This document shows, one piece after another, positions 36,918 through 48,240 of a DNA stretch of 64,000 nt. Made by a program: the position numbers and the translations under genes. The stretch is taken from the NCBI GenBank assembly GCA_946403215.1, contig CAMIZG010000002.1:1-64000 (forward strand). Reading direction: 5' to 3'. Under the pieces are notes generated by a model. The model was given only the letters and a program-made list of their open reading frames with translations, did no database searches and had not been told where the DNA came from. This stretch comes from an uncultured Bacteroidales bacterium (GTDB lineage: Bacteria; Bacteroidota; Bacteroidia; Bacteroidales; Paludibacteraceae). Numbering within the stretch: the stretch's first letter is position 1; each line of letters opens with the position of its first letter.

Positions 36918-37580
36918 ATGGTAAATGAAAAAATGAAAAAATTAATTGCTCCTTCTGTTCTGTCTGCAAACTTTGCCGAACTGCGCAAAGACTTGGAAAT
37001 GATCAACCGTTCTGATGCCGACTGGCTGCATGTGGATGTGATGGACGGTACGTTTGTGCCGAATATCTCGTTCGGTTTTCCGCTCATGGAACCGATGCGC
37101 CAGTACTGCACCAAGCCGCTGGATGTCCATCTGATGATTGTGCATCCCGAGAAGTACGTTGAGCGCTTCTGCGATGCCGGAGCATGGAGCGTAGGATTTC
37201 ATTTGGAGGCTGTGGATGATCCGTTACCTATCCTTGATTTGATTCGCGCCAAAGGTGTGCGTACCTGTCTGACTATTAATCCTGATATCGACGTGAAGCG
37301 ACTTGTACCTTATTTGGATAAGGTCGATATGATCCTGTTGATGTCGGTCTTTGCCGGCTTTGGCGGGCAGAAGTTCATTCCCGAAACGATGGACAAGATC
37401 CGCTTTATCCGTCAGGAGATCGATAGCCGTGGACTCAGTACACTCATCGAGATTGACGGCGGCGTGAATACGCAGAACGCGCACGAACTTTATGCTGCCG
37501 GAGCCGATGTGCTGGTAGCCGGTTCGGCTGTCTTCGGTGCACCCGATCCCGAGGAGGCTATCCGCATCATGAAACGTTAA
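36918..37580 (+). CDS. rpe: Ribulose-phosphate 3-epimerase
   Basis: APSVLSANFAELRKDLEM...HVDVMDGTFVPNISFG...SVFAGFGGQKFIP. Confidence 0.95.
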   Translation: MVNEKMKKLIAPSVLSANFAELRKDLEMINRSDADWLHVDVMDGTFVPNISFGFPLMEPMRQYCTKPLDVHLMIVHPEKYVERFCDAGAWSVGFHLEAVDDPLPILDLIRAKGVRTCLTINPDIDVKRLVPYLDKVDMILLMSVFAGFGGQKFIPETMDKIRFIRQEIDSRGLSTLIEIDGGVNTQNAHELYAAGADVLVAGSAVFGAPDPEEAIRIMKR

Positions 37581-37603
37581 CTCGTTCATTCGTTCACTCG
37601 TTA

Positions 37604-39241
37604 ATGCTCCGGCGTTACCCGTTTGTACTGCTTTTTGTCTGTACCGCACTCTTCATCTTAGGAGCGTACTACTTGCATTTCCCCTTCAATCTGCGTGCTG
37701 ATACCGAGGCGGATTATCTGGATTCGCTTCGTGTGTTCCGCGTGCATGTGCTTGAGCCGCCTGTGCATAAACCCGGCGGACTGCAGCTCCGTATTTCGCT
37801 CATCGACTATGCGCAGCAGGCTGTGCTGTATCTGCGTCCTGATTCCACGCAGGCTACACCTGTAGCAGGAGATATATTGTTCGTGAGCACGCGTCTCACG
37901 CGTCCGCGCCCGCTCTTTCCGGGCGATTTCGATTATGGTGCTTACCTTCGTCTGCAGCATCAGGTGGGAGTTGGGTATGTGCATCCTGGTCGGTGGCAGC
38001 TTGTCGGTCATGCGCCTGTCCACAGTTTGCGCGCCTATGCTGCGCTGGTACAACAGCGGTTGGCAGAGCGCTACAGCGATGCCGGACTGAGCGGACGTGC
38101 GTTGGCGTTCATGTCTGCTATAACGTTGGGCGAACGCGATGCCTTGGATTCCGATCTGAGGCAATCATTCACCGCCGCGGGCGCGGCGCATGTGCTGGCG
38201 GTCAGCGGTCTGCATACGGGTATCATCTACATTGTCTTGGCTACCTTGCTCACCTGCTTTGGTCTGCGTCGTCCGCTCTACGAGCAACGCTTGCGGCGCG
38301 TGCTGTTGTCCCTGACCATCATACTAGCCATGTGGGCGTACGCGTTCGTTACCGGTCTGTCGCCATCTGTGATGCGTGCCGTGCTGATGCTCACCATCGT
38401 TCAGGTCGGATGGATGTGCCGTAGGCAGAGCCTCTCCATCAATACGCTTGCGGCGGCCGCGTGCATCTGTTTGTGGATTGATCCGCTTAGCTTGTTTGGC
38501 GTCAGTTTTCAGTTGTCCTTTGCCGCTGTGGTGGGTATATTATTGCTCGTGCCGTACATGAATGCGTTGTGGCGACCTCATAGCCCCGTTCTGCGTTGCT
38601 TGCGCGATCTGATCACAGTCTCTCTGGCGGCCACTATCGGCACGCTACCTGTCACCTTGTATCACTTTGGCCAGATGTCGCATTGTTTTCTGCTGACGAA
38701 CATGCTTATTATCCCCGCAGCCTATGTGCTGGTCATCATGGGTGTAGCTGTCTTGCTGTTAGCATATACTGCTGTGGGTGCATGGCTGGCTTTGGCGCTT
38801 AAATACATGTGCGGTGGCGTGTGCGCCTACGTCAGTTGGATAGAGCACTTGCCGCATGCTACGTTCCGGCTGCATGCCACGCCCTGGATGGTTGTTTGCC
38901 TGGTTGTGGCTTTCGCGTTCATCTACGTCAGCATGCAGCGCAAGCGTCTTGCGTGGCTCGTGCCGGCTGTATCGGCTGTGGCGCTGATCTGCGTGTTGCA
39001 TGTAGCGGATGTTCGGCAGGCGAGTCAGGAGCAGGCTCTGGCTTTCCGCGGACGAACACTCTACTACCGCCATGGGTCAGAGCTTGAGAAACGGGCATTA
39101 GAAAGCCGCTACACCTTCTTTCGGTATAGCGGCCGTGAATATGTATATGCTCCGTATGTTTCCGCTCGTAGGATGCGTGCCTTGCAGTCGTATTGTGCAC
39201 AGCACGGGATAATGCTGGTGCAGCCTGATGCCGGATTATAG
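37604..39241 (+). CDS. ComEC/Rec2-family competence protein
   Basis: AAGAAHVLAVSGLHTGIIY; FVTGLSPSVMRA; multiple TM. Confidence 0.9.
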   Translation: MLRRYPFVLLFVCTALFILGAYYLHFPFNLRADTEADYLDSLRVFRVHVLEPPVHKPGGLQLRISLIDYAQQAVLYLRPDSTQATPVAGDILFVSTRLTRPRPLFPGDFDYGAYLRLQHQVGVGYVHPGRWQLVGHAPVHSLRAYAALVQQRLAERYSDAGLSGRALAFMSAITLGERDALDSDLRQSFTAAGAAHVLAVSGLHTGIIYIVLATLLTCFGLRRPLYEQRLRRVLLSLTIILAMWAYAFVTGLSPSVMRAVLMLTIVQVGWMCRRQSLSINTLAAAACICLWIDPLSLFGVSFQLSFAAVVGILLLVPYMNALWRPHSPVLRCLRDLITVSLAATIGTLPVTLYHFGQMSHCFLLTNMLIIPAAYVLVIMGVAVLLLAYTAVGAWLALALKYMCGGVCAYVSWIEHLPHATFRLHATPWMVVCLVVAFAFIYVSMQRKRLAWLVPAVSAVALICVLHVADVRQASQEQALAFRGRTLYYRHGSELEKRALESRYTFFRYSGREYVYAPYVSARRMRALQSYCAQHGIMLVQPDAGL

Positions 39242-39799
39242 TTGCTCGGCCTCCACCAGAGTAATGATCCGCTCGATGATCCGGTCTTTGTCCTTGGCAT
39301 CATACTCCTCTTTCAGATCGTTCTTGAACAGTTTGGCTATGAACTGCCAGAAGTCGGCAGCGAACTTGCTCTTGAATGTCTTGATCAGTTCGTACGATGT
39401 GCGGTCACTTTCGCGGTCGAGCAGCAGCATCAACATCCGTCCTTGCGAGGCGGTCATGCCGCGGAAGTCATCTTCGTACTCCCGGAACAGTTCTCGTTCG
39501 CGTTTCCGCCACCAGCGGCGTCTGTCCTTCGGTGTCATCTGTGCCAGAGTGTCTTCGGCCTCGATGATTGCCAGATTGATACGTTTGGCGTAGGGTAGGG
39601 TTTTCTTCACGTCGCGTACCGTGCGCCAGTAGAACCGCTCCTGCTGTTTGTTCTTGAACTTAAGCGGAGCGTAGCAATACACCTCATGCAGTATAGCGCC
39701 GTACAGCGTATCGTTCTCCGCCTCCTGGGCGCAGAGCTGAGGTGTGCATATCACCAGCATGCAGGCACAGATCAATATGTATCGCACATGTTCCAACAT
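39236..39799 (-). CDS. DUF4294 protein
   Basis: RTVRDVKKTLPYAKRINLAIIEAEDTLAQM; DFWQFIAKLFKNDLKEEYD. Confidence 0.8.
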   Translation of the reverse strand: MLEHVRYILICACMLVICTPQLCAQEAENDTLYGAILHEVYCYAPLKFKNKQQERFYWRTVRDVKKTLPYAKRINLAIIEAEDTLAQMTPKDRRRWWRKRERELFREYEDDFRGMTASQGRMLMLLLDRESDRTSYELIKTFKSKFAADFWQFIAKLFKNDLKEEYDAKDKDRIIERIITLVEAEQL

Positions 39800-39870
39800 T
39801 GTTTTGTTAGTGTCTCGACATGTCAAAATACAACTATTGTGCCACAAAGCGAATATTTTTCCTGCAAAAA

Positions 39871-39902
39871 TTTGGATATATCAAAAAAATGTAGTATCTT
39901 TG
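39871..39902 (+). promoter_or_regulatory. tRNA-Pro promoter TTTGGATATATCAAAAAAATGTAGTATCTTTG
   Basis: 24-nt spacing; ~52 nt upstream of the tRNA. Confidence 0.75.
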
Positions 39903-39953
39903 CACCCGCTTTTGCAAAAAAGCAGATGAGTGGTGTGCGCGAGCTGCCGCTCG

Positions 39954-40027
39954 CGGGATGTGGCGCAGTCCGGTAGCGCAACGGTCTGGGGGACCGGAGG
40001 TCGCAAGTTCGAATCTTGTCATCCCGA
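39954..40027 (+). tRNA. tRNA-Pro (GGG anticodon)
   Basis: CGGGATG...CATCCCG acceptor, CTGGGGG anticodon loop, GCAAGTTCGAATCTTGT T-arm; CCA not encoded. Confidence 0.9.
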
Positions 40028-40033
40028 CAAAAG

Positions 40034-40073
40034 GAAAATGCAACTGTCTGAACTATAGGCGGTTGCATTTCGT
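40034..40073 (+). terminator. Terminator downstream of tRNA-Pro
   Basis: AAATGCAAC ... GTTGCATTT inverted repeat. Confidence 0.55.
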
Positions 40074-40412
40074 TTGATAAGTGATAACTCTGCGTTTTGC
40101 TCTGCATTATTTTTTCCCACTATTTCAAAGACCATTATTGTCGACATCTGTTGCGCGGCATTTGTTATTGAAATGTTAAGATAATCCGCTGCAATACGCT
40201 AAAAAAACGTAGCTCTGCGTTGTTTTATTTTATGTGCTGTATTACCCTAAGTACGATTCATTATTGCATCCTGAATTTCTTCGTTCACCATTCACGCCGT
40301 ATGAGCAATTCTTTTTTTGCATCTTAAAATGGAGTCTTTTCACAATTCTTGTAAAATTTCACACTTTCTCCAACATATTTGCTCATTTCTTATCTTATAA
40401 TTTGCATAATTC

Positions 40413-40461
40413 AAAAAAATCCCGCAAAATTTGCAAATGTGGGAATTTTTTCGTAAATTTG
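40413..40461 (+). promoter_or_regulatory. Hairpin-embedded promoter upstream of TonB receptor
   Basis: AAAAATCCCGCA / TGTGGGAATTTTT imperfect stem, TTTGC in loop, TAAATTTG at 40454. Confidence 0.65.
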
Positions 40462-40480
40462 CAACGGTTTTTATGCGCAC

Positions 40481-42982
40481 GTGTTGCGCGAGGAGGAAAT
40501 GTCCAAACGACTGTTAGCCATATACCTGCTATTGGTGTGCCTGTGCGGTGGCGCATCGGCTGCGCGCGTGCGGCTGTATGGGTATGTGGTTGATGAGCAG
40601 AACAGAGGTATGGAGGCGTGCAATGTATTCTGGAAAGAGAGCGTTGGCACCAATGCCGTGGGTACATCAACGAACAAGAACGGGTACTACGACCTAATGC
40701 TAACTACAGAGGATAGCGTGACTATCGTCTATTCGATGCTCGGCTATGAGACTGTTGAGATGCGCCTCTTACCCGCCCGAGATGTGCTGAATATCAACAT
40801 CGAGCTGCGTGAGTCGGGTGAGCAGCTCATGGAAGTTGAGGTGCGTGGCATACAGAAACAGCAAGATATGATGGATCGCGTGGATGCCTCGACGCGTCGC
40901 GTGATTCCCGACCTGAGTGGCGGAGGAATAGAGAGTCTGCTGATCACGTTCGCGGGCGTAAGTCAGACCAACGAGATGAGTAGTCAGTACAACGTTCGCG
41001 GCGGCAGTTTTGACGAGAACGCCGTGTACGTGAATGGCATAGAGATCCATCGTCCGCTGCTCGTTAGAGCTGGACAACAGGAGGGACTGAGTTTCGTCAA
41101 TCCGGAGATGGTGGATAATGTGCAGTTCAGCGCCGGCGGGTTTGATGCGCGGTTTGGCGACAAGTCGTCGTCGGTGTTGGATATACGCTACAAGCGTCCC
41201 ACGGCCTTTGAGGCCTCGTTGACCGGTGGTTTTCAGGGTGGAAGCATCTATGTGGGTGTAGGCGACAGTATGTACAGCCAGATGCACGGCGTGCGCTACA
41301 AGAGTTCGCAGTATATGCTCGGTTCGCTGCAGACGAAGGGTAATTACCGTCCGCACTTCTTAGACTACCAGACACACATGACGTGGAGGCTTTCGCGATA
41401 CAACGACTGGACGATAGCGTTCCTGGCTAACTACAGCCTGAACTCGTACGGTTTTACGCCGGATAGTATGAGCTCGTCGTTCGGCACGATGCAGGAAGCG
41501 AAGAACCTGACCATCTACTACGACGGTCAGGAGCAAGATCTGTTTCAGACGGCTTTTGGCGCGTTGAGCGTAGGCGGCCATGTGTCGGATGAGGTGCAGA
41601 TAGGCTTTGATGTAAGCGGGTTTTACACCAACGAGCGCGAGACGTACGACATACGTGGCGAGTACATCCTGAGCGACCATCCGATGGATGGTTCAGGAAG
41701 CAGTCAGCATTCAGCTTCCAGTGATCAGGTAGTTAACTCGGAGACTACTGAGACGGCCACTGTGCTGGGCAAGGGCACGTACCACGAGCATGCTCGTAAC
41801 ACGCTGACGGCGGGTGTGGCCACCGTGCAGCATACGGGTCAATGGCAGCGCGGGATGAACAACATGCGTTGGGGAGTGAGCGGACAGGTGGAGGTGATTA
41901 CCGACCGCATCAACGAGTGGGAGTGGCGCGACAGTGCCGGTTACTCGATGCCGCATACCGATCAAGGGATGGAACTGTACTACGCCATGCGATCGGATGC
42001 TCACTTGCTGAGCGGCCGCGTGCAAGCCTACCTGCAGGACAGTTACACTTGGCATACCGATCAGGCTAAGGTCATCCTTACCGGCGGCGCCCGATTGCAT
42101 TGGTGGAGCTATAATAATGAGCTGCTCGTGTCACCCCGAGCCTCGGTGGTGATCATGCCGGGTTGGAAGAGGGATGTGAGTTTTCGTATAGCGACCGGTC
42201 TGTACTACCAGGCACCGTTCTACAAGGAGATGCGCGACACGCTGACCGATGAGTACGGCATAACGCGTATCCACCTGAATGACAAACTGAAGGCAGCACG
42301 CACCACGCAGCTGGTGTTCGGAACTGATTATTACTTCCGCGCCTTGGGGCGTCCGTTCAAGCTGACCGCTGAGGCGTACGCCAAGTACATGGATCGAGGC
42401 ACGAGTTACACGGTGGATAATGTGCGAGTGCGCTACTCGGGCAGGAACGATGTTCGCGGGTATACAATAGGATTGGATCTAAAGTTGTACGGCGAGTTGG
42501 TGCCTGGTGCAGACAGCTGGATCAGTTTCTCCACGATGCGCTCGCGCGAGCAGCTGCTTGATCATCCTGAACTCGGCTGGCTGCATGCGCCACAGGAGCA
42601 GCGGTATCAGTTTGCCATGTTCTTCCAGGACTACCTGCCTCAGTTGCCACAGTTGCATGCGCATCTGAAGTTCGTATGGTGTGAGGGTCTGCCCTACGGC
42701 GCTCCAAGAAGCATAGCTCTGCGCGGCAAGGGACGGATGCCCGACTATAGGCGTATCGATCTGGGACTGACGCACGTGAGCAATGCCCACAACTACAAGT
42801 ACATGAAGAAAGCCAAGCACGTCAAGCAATGGACCGTTGGATTTGAGGTGTTCAACCTGGTGGATTGGCGGAACACGAACTCCTACTTCTGGGTAAGCGA
42901 TGTGGATGGCAACCAGTGGGCAAGCCCCAACTACCTGACAGGTCGAAGGTATAACATTAAAGTGGCAATAGATTTCCAGTAG
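40481..42982 (+). CDS. TonB-dependent receptor with N-terminal carboxypeptidase-like domain
   Basis: Signal peptide, [39 protein letters not shown], plug domain [21 protein letters not shown]. Confidence 0.85.
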   Translation: MLREEEMSKRLLAIYLLLVCLCGGASAARVRLYGYVVDEQNRGMEACNVFWKESVGTNAVGTSTNKNGYYDLMLTTEDSVTIVYSMLGYETVEMRLLPARDVLNINIELRESGEQLMEVEVRGIQKQQDMMDRVDASTRRVIPDLSGGGIESLLITFAGVSQTNEMSSQYNVRGGSFDENAVYVNGIEIHRPLLVRAGQQEGLSFVNPEMVDNVQFSAGGFDARFGDKSSSVLDIRYKRPTAFEASLTGGFQGGSIYVGVGDSMYSQMHGVRYKSSQYMLGSLQTKGNYRPHFLDYQTHMTWRLSRYNDWTIAFLANYSLNSYGFTPDSMSSSFGTMQEAKNLTIYYDGQEQDLFQTAFGALSVGGHVSDEVQIGFDVSGFYTNERETYDIRGEYILSDHPMDGSGSSQHSASSDQVVNSETTETATVLGKGTYHEHARNTLTAGVATVQHTGQWQRGMNNMRWGVSGQVEVITDRINEWEWRDSAGYSMPHTDQGMELYYAMRSDAHLLSGRVQAYLQDSYTWHTDQAKVILTGGARLHWWSYNNELLVSPRASVVIMPGWKRDVSFRIATGLYYQAPFYKEMRDTLTDEYGITRIHLNDKLKAARTTQLVFGTDYYFRALGRPFKLTAEAYAKYMDRGTSYTVDNVRVRYSGRNDVRGYTIGLDLKLYGELVPGADSWISFSTMRSREQLLDHPELGWLHAPQEQRYQFAMFFQDYLPQLPQLHAHLKFVWCEGLPYGAPRSIALRGKGRMPDYRRIDLGLTHVSNAHNYKYMKKAKHVKQWTVGFEVFNLVDWRNTNSYFWVSDVDGNQWASPNYLTGRRYNIKVAIDFQ

Positions 42983-43038
42983 AAATCAGATGTCAGAATT
43001 TTTATCCCAAGGGAACGATTATTTCAGAAATCAGTTAT

Positions 43039-45648
43039 ATGGCAAACGAGCAATTAACCCCCATGATGCGGCAGTTCCGCAACATCAAAGAGCAGTACCC
43101 CGATGCACTACTGCTGTTCCGTTGTGGTGACTTCTACGAGACCTACGCCGAGGATGCCGTCCGTGCCGCCAAGATACTGAACATCACTCTGACCAAGCGC
43201 AACAACGGCGGTTCGGCAGAGGATACGGCCATGGCTGGTTTTCCGTTCCATGCATTGGATACATACCTGCCCAAGCTGGTAAGAGCGGGCATGCGCGTGG
43301 CTATATGCGATCAACTGGAGGACCCCAAACTGGCCAAAGGACTGGTGCAACGTGGCGTGACAGAACTCGTAACGCCGGGTGCCAGCTATAATGATACGGG
43401 ATTCGGGCAGAAAGAGAACAACTGGCTCAGTTGCCTCAACTTTGCCAAGACATCAATAGGCATATCGCTACTTGACCTATCCACCGGCGAGTACCTGGTG
43501 GCTCAGGGAACGTCGGATTATATAGCTACGTTGCTTACGAAGTTTGCCCCGAAAGAGGTGCTGTTCCTGCGCGGCAAGAAAGCGGAGTTTGAGCGCCTGT
43601 TCGGCACGAAGTTCTTCACCTTTGAACTGGATGACTGGATGCTCAATCCCACGACAGCCGAGGAGCGGTTGCGTAAGCAGTTTGAGACCACCAACCTGAA
43701 GGGATTTGGCGTGAGTGGCGTGCCCGATGGCGTAGTAGCGGCAGCAGGCATACTGCACTACTTGGATATAACGCAGCACCTACAGACCAAGCATATCCAT
43801 CCGCTTAGCCGCCTGGAGACCGATAAGTACGTATGGCTTGATCAGTTCACTATCCGTAACCTCGAACTGCTGCATAGGCAGACCGACGAGAGTTGCACGC
43901 TATTTGATATACTCGACAAGACCGTAACTCCTATGGGCGGACGTATGCTGTATCGTTGGATGACATTCCCGCTGAAGGAGGTGCGTCCGATCAGGAACCG
44001 TCAGTCGGTGGTGGAGTTCTTCTTCCGCCATCCTGACCAGCGTGAAACGATCCGCGAGAGCTTGAGTCATTTACAAGATATGGAGCGCACTGTGAGTAAG
44101 ATCAGCACGGGTCGCATCGGTCCGAGAGAGATGGTGCAACTGGGTAACGCACTGGGCGCCTTGCAACCCGTGAAGCAGATCTGCGAGCAGGCGGAGGATA
44201 ACAGTTACCTGAACAGTCTGGGCGAGAGCATCAATCTATGTACTGAAATGCGCGAACGGATCCTGCGGCAGATTGTGCCCGACCCGCCCTTGGCGCAGAA
44301 CAAGCCGAACACCATCGCAGCGGGCGTGGATGATGAGCTGGACGAGCTGCGCGAACTACGCGACCACAGCCGCGAGGCGATAGAGAGGATCTGCCGGCGT
44401 GAGATTGAACGCACGGGGATAAGCAGTCTGAAGGTGGGGTACAACAACGTGTTCGGCTACTACCTGGAGGTGCGCAATACATACAAGGACAGCGTTCCAA
44501 AGGAGTGGATCCGCAAGCAGACACTAGTCAATGCCGAGCGCTATGTGACCGATGAGTTGAAGGATATAGAGCAGAAACTGAGCGAAGCGAACGAACGTAT
44601 CGAATCGATAGAGTACCGGTTGTACACCGAACTAATGCTTGCACTGGTGGAGTACGTGCCGATGATGCAGATTGATGCGCATGTGGCGGCACAGCTCGAC
44701 TGCTTGCTCAGCTTTGCCGCTACGGCTGCCGAGAACAAGTATATCTGCCCCGATATCAACGACAGTATGGTGATCGATATCCGTCAGGGGCGTCACCCTG
44801 TGATAGAGAAGAACATGCCGATGGGTGAGGAGTACATAGCCAACGATGTTCTGTTGGACAACAATGGGCAACAGATCATCATCATCACCGGACCAAACAT
44901 GGCTGGTAAATCGGCACTACTCAGGCAGACGGCGCTGATTGTACTGATGGCACAGATGGGTTCGTTTGTACCTGCCGAGAGCGCATCAATCGGATTGGTG
45001 GACAAGATCTTCACGCGCGTAGGTGCCAGCGACAATATATCGATGGGCGAGAGTACGTTCATGGTTGAGATGAACGAGGCGGCGAGCATCCTGAATAACC
45101 TGAGCGAGCGGAGTCTGGTACTGTTCGACGAGCTGGGCCGCGGCACATCAACATACGACGGCATAAGCATAGCGTGGGCCATCGTGGAATATATTCATGA
45201 GAACAAGTGCCACGCCAAGACCCTGTTTGCCACCCACTACCACGAGCTGAACGAGATGGAAGCGTCCTTCGAGCGCATACGTAATTACAACGTGTCTGTG
45301 CGTGAGGTGAATCAGAAGATAATCTTCCTCCGCAAGCTTGTTCGCGGAGGTAGTGAGCATAGCTTTGGTATTCATGTGGCGAAGATTGCGGGTATGCCCG
45401 AGAGCATTATCCGTCGTGCGAATACGATACTCAAGCAGCTGGAGAGCGATGCGGCGGGAGTAGCCAAACCCGTGACGGGCATCGGGCAGTCGAGACAAGG
45501 CGTGCAACTGTCGTTCTTCCAATTGGATGACCCCGTGCTGGAACAGATACGTGATGAGCTGAAGAACCTGGATATCAACAACCTGACGCCCCTTGATGCC
45601 CTGAACAAACTGAGCGAAATTCGCGGACTGGTAGGGGGAAGCAAGTAG
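43039..45648 (+). CDS. mutS: DNA mismatch repair protein MutS
   Basis: [52 protein letters not shown]. Confidence 0.97.
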   Translation: MANEQLTPMMRQFRNIKEQYPDALLLFRCGDFYETYAEDAVRAAKILNITLTKRNNGGSAEDTAMAGFPFHALDTYLPKLVRAGMRVAICDQLEDPKLAKGLVQRGVTELVTPGASYNDTGFGQKENNWLSCLNFAKTSIGISLLDLSTGEYLVAQGTSDYIATLLTKFAPKEVLFLRGKKAEFERLFGTKFFTFELDDWMLNPTTAEERLRKQFETTNLKGFGVSGVPDGVVAAAGILHYLDITQHLQTKHIHPLSRLETDKYVWLDQFTIRNLELLHRQTDESCTLFDILDKTVTPMGGRMLYRWMTFPLKEVRPIRNRQSVVEFFFRHPDQRETIRESLSHLQDMERTVSKISTGRIGPREMVQLGNALGALQPVKQICEQAEDNSYLNSLGESINLCTEMRERILRQIVPDPPLAQNKPNTIAAGVDDELDELRELRDHSREAIERICRREIERTGISSLKVGYNNVFGYYLEVRNTYKDSVPKEWIRKQTLVNAERYVTDELKDIEQKLSEANERIESIEYRLYTELMLALVEYVPMMQIDAHVAAQLDCLLSFAATAAENKYICPDINDSMVIDIRQGRHPVIEKNMPMGEEYIANDVLLDNNGQQIIIITGPNMAGKSALLRQTALIVLMAQMGSFVPAESASIGLVDKIFTRVGASDNISMGESTFMVEMNEAASILNNLSERSLVLFDELGRGTSTYDGISIAWAIVEYIHENKCHAKTLFATHYHELNEMEASFERIRNYNVSVREVNQKIIFLRKLVRGGSEHSFGIHVAKIAGMPESIIRRANTILKQLESDAAGVAKPVTGIGQSRQGVQLSFFQLDDPVLEQIRDELKNLDINNLTPLDALNKLSEIRGLVGGSK

Positions 45649-45699
45649 CAGGCAGTACGACTAACGAAGACAGATAACTAACCTAAAACGATTCATACC

Positions 45700-46164
45700 A
45701 TGCATCAGATTATTGACAACTTTATTCAGACGCCCTGGCTGATGGTGATACTGAAGATAGTGTCTGCCACTATCTTGGGCTATATTATCGGCGTAGAGCG
45801 CGAGCTGCACGGCAAGGTGGTAGGTACGCGCACCATATCGCTGATAGCCATCGGCACAGCATTGTACGTACTTATGTCCCCTACGATCTTCGATGGAGAT
45901 AACTCTCGAATCATCGCGCAGGTGGTTTCCGGCATCGGTTTTCTGGGTGCAGGCATTATCTTCAAGGATGGTGATACGGTCAAAGGCCTGACTACCGCTG
46001 CCACCGTGTGGTGCGCCGCGGCTGTAGGCGGATTATGCGGATTTGGTATGTTCGCCGAGGCTATCCTGGGCACAGTGGCTATCGTGACGATCAACATCTT
46101 CTTCCGTCATCGCCTGACGAAGTTGGAGCGTGATGACAAACACCCTGATCACCCCACTGAGTAG
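45700..46164 (+). CDS. MgtC/SapB family protein
   Basis: IIGVERELHGKVVGTRTISLIAIGTALY; GFLGAGIIFKDG. Confidence 0.9.
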   Translation: MHQIIDNFIQTPWLMVILKIVSATILGYIIGVERELHGKVVGTRTISLIAIGTALYVLMSPTIFDGDNSRIIAQVVSGIGFLGAGIIFKDGDTVKGLTTAATVWCAAAVGGLCGFGMFAEAILGTVAIVTINIFFRHRLTKLERDDKHPDHPTE

Positions 46165-46277
46165 AAAGATCGGGGTGAGAAAAGGTGAGGTTGGTGGCTG
46201 AAGTGGGCTGTTTTGCCACATAATGTGTGCGAATAGCACCATAAAAATCAACTTTTTTGAAAAAAATGCAAAAAATA

Positions 46278-46309
46278 TTTGCATAAATAAAAAAAATGTT
46301 GTACCTTTG
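46278..46309 (+). promoter_or_regulatory. Promoter upstream of rpmH
   Basis: TTTG / TACCTTTG, 24-nt spacing. Confidence 0.7.
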
Positions 46310-46384
46310 CAATCCCTTTTTCGCGCGTTGATAGAAACGCCCGATGAAAAGATATTAGTAACACAGAATTAAGGAGATAAGACA

Positions 46385-46543
46385 ATGAAACGTACATTCC
46401 AACCCTCGCAACGTAAGCGTCGTAACAAACACGGATTCTTGGAGAGAATGGCTACCGCTAACGGTCGCCGCGTGCTGGCTGCTCGCCGTGCTAAAGGCAG
46501 AAAGAAACTGACTGTAGCCGACGAAGGCCGTCATAAGAAATAA
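46385..46543 (+). CDS. rpmH: 50S ribosomal protein L34
   Basis: [52 protein letters not shown]; absent from supplied ORF track. Confidence 0.97.
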   Translation: MKRTFQPSQRKRRNKHGFLERMATANGRRVLAARRAKGRKKLTVADEGRHKK

Positions 46544-46555
46544 TTGACAATTCTC

Positions 46556-46591
46556 ATCTCGGCCAAGCCTCGAACGATCTGCTTACGCCGT
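46556..46591. repeat. Dispersed hairpin element, copy A
   Basis: ATCTCGGCCAAGCCTCGAACGATCTGCTTACGCCGT; second copy at 59809. Confidence 0.65.
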
Positions 46592-46659
46592 ATGGACAAT
46601 TGACAGTTAGGGAAAAGAGGCATCTCTTTTCCTTGTTTTGCGTATTAAATAGTACTAAT

Positions 46660-46995
46660 ATGGAATCAACGAGACAACACAAGATTGCACGTCTGATACA
46701 AAAGGACCTGAGTGATATATTCCTGAAATATGCCAGGCAGATAGGCAACGTGCTTATTTCGGTGAGCGAAGTACGTGTATCGCCCGACTTGAGTGTGGCG
46801 AATATCTACCTGAGCATCTTCCCCGACAATCGCGAGAAAGAACTGATGGAGAAGATCGCCGAGAACACGAGCGCTATCCGCGGACAACTCGGTACGCTGG
46901 AGCGCCATCAACTCAGGATAATCCCCGAACTGCGGTTCTTTGCCGATGAGACGATTCAGCGGATGGAGCATATTGATCAACTGCTGCGTAGTTGA
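46660..46995 (+). CDS. rbfA: Ribosome-binding factor A
   Basis: MESTRQHKIARLIQKDLSDIFLKYARQIGNVLISVSEVRVSPDLSVANIYLS. Confidence 0.9.
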   Translation: MESTRQHKIARLIQKDLSDIFLKYARQIGNVLISVSEVRVSPDLSVANIYLSIFPDNREKELMEKIAENTSAIRGQLGTLERHQLRIIPELRFFADETIQRMEHIDQLLRS

Positions 46996-47012
46996 TAGTT
47001 TAGTGTTTAGAG

Positions 47013-48230
47013 TTGAAGGTTGAAGGACGGATAGCATGGCGATACTTGGTGGCGAAGAAGCGACAGAACGCCATCAATATCATCTCAGGCATATCGTGCC
47101 TGGCTGTAGCCGTGGTTACTGCGGCTATGATCTGCGTACTGAGTGTGATGAATGGTTTTGGTGAGGCTGTGGAACAGATGTTCTCGCAGTTGGATGCCGA
47201 GTTGCGCATCACGCCGGCATCGGGTAAGGTGCTTACGCTCAGCGACGAGCGCATCCAATCCCTACGGACTATGCCGGATATAGAAATTATAGCTCCGACG
47301 ATAGAGGAGACAGCCTTGGTCGAGTTCCGCGGCAGGCAAGTCCCCTCGCTACTAAAAGGTGTGGATACGACCTACCAACAACTGACGGCTATCGACAGTA
47401 TAGTGATTGACGGCAGTTATGCCGTGTGGGACGGAGCCTTCGAGCGCTGTGTGATGGGTGTGGGGCTGGCTAATACAATAGGTATAGGCGCGCACTTCAT
47501 ATCGCCCGTGCATATATACGCTCCCAAGCGCGTGGGGCAGGTTAATATGCTGCGTCCGGACGAGAACTTCCGCACCAAGGGAGTGTTCATCGCAGGCGTA
47601 TTTGCCGTCAACCAGACGAAGTACGATGATACGTATATGCTTATCTCCCTGCCGCTGGCACAAGAGTTGTTTGAGTACGATAGTTTGCAAGCTACGGCAC
47701 TCGAACTCAAACTGCGTGAAGGAGCATCGGTAAGGAAAGTGCAGAAAGCCATTCGCGCCACGCTTGGCGCGGATTACACGGTGCTTAACCGCTATGAGCA
47801 ACAAGCGGATTTCTATCGCATACAGATGGTGGAGAAATGGTTGACAGCCTTGCTGCTGGTGTTCATCCTGCTGATCGCAAGTTTCAATATCATCAGTTCG
47901 CTGACGATGCTCATACTGGATAAAAAAGAGGATATTCGTTTGCTGCATACCCTGGGCGCGGATGAGCCGATGATCCGTTGCATCTTCTTGTACGAAGGTT
48001 GGCTGATAAGCGTATTTGGTGCTCTGATAGGTACTGTGACAGGCGTGGCTGTTTGCGCCGTGCAGCAGCAGTTCGGATTGCTTAAACTCGGCAACGGAAT
48101 GAACTATGTGCTGTCGGCCTACCCCGTGAGCATTCAACCAACGGATGTGCTGCTGGTGCTGGCTGTAGTGCTGTCGTTGGGTTGGTTCGCGGCATGGATA
48201 CCGGCGAGGAAGTTGACAATTGACAAATGA
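47013..48230 (+). CDS. ABC transporter permease (LolC/E-like, FtsX domain)
   Basis: GRIAWRYLVAKKRQNAINIISGIS; C-terminal FtsX segment; apparent TTG start within repeat sequence. Confidence 0.8.
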   Translation: MKVEGRIAWRYLVAKKRQNAINIISGISCLAVAVVTAAMICVLSVMNGFGEAVEQMFSQLDAELRITPASGKVLTLSDERIQSLRTMPDIEIIAPTIEETALVEFRGRQVPSLLKGVDTTYQQLTAIDSIVIDGSYAVWDGAFERCVMGVGLANTIGIGAHFISPVHIYAPKRVGQVNMLRPDENFRTKGVFIAGVFAVNQTKYDDTYMLISLPLAQELFEYDSLQATALELKLREGASVRKVQKAIRATLGADYTVLNRYEQQADFYRIQMVEKWLTALLLVFILLIASFNIISSLTMLILDKKEDIRLLHTLGADEPMIRCIFLYEGWLISVFGALIGTVTGVAVCAVQQQFGLLKLGNGMNYVLSAYPVSIQPTDVLLVLAVVLSLGWFAAWIPARKLTIDK

Positions 48231-48240
48231 TAATTAATAC

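Noticed and set aside
40040-40240. Region downstream of tRNA-Pro considered as an integrated-element attachment site
   Set aside because: No integrase gene and no duplicate of the tRNA 3' end found in the window.
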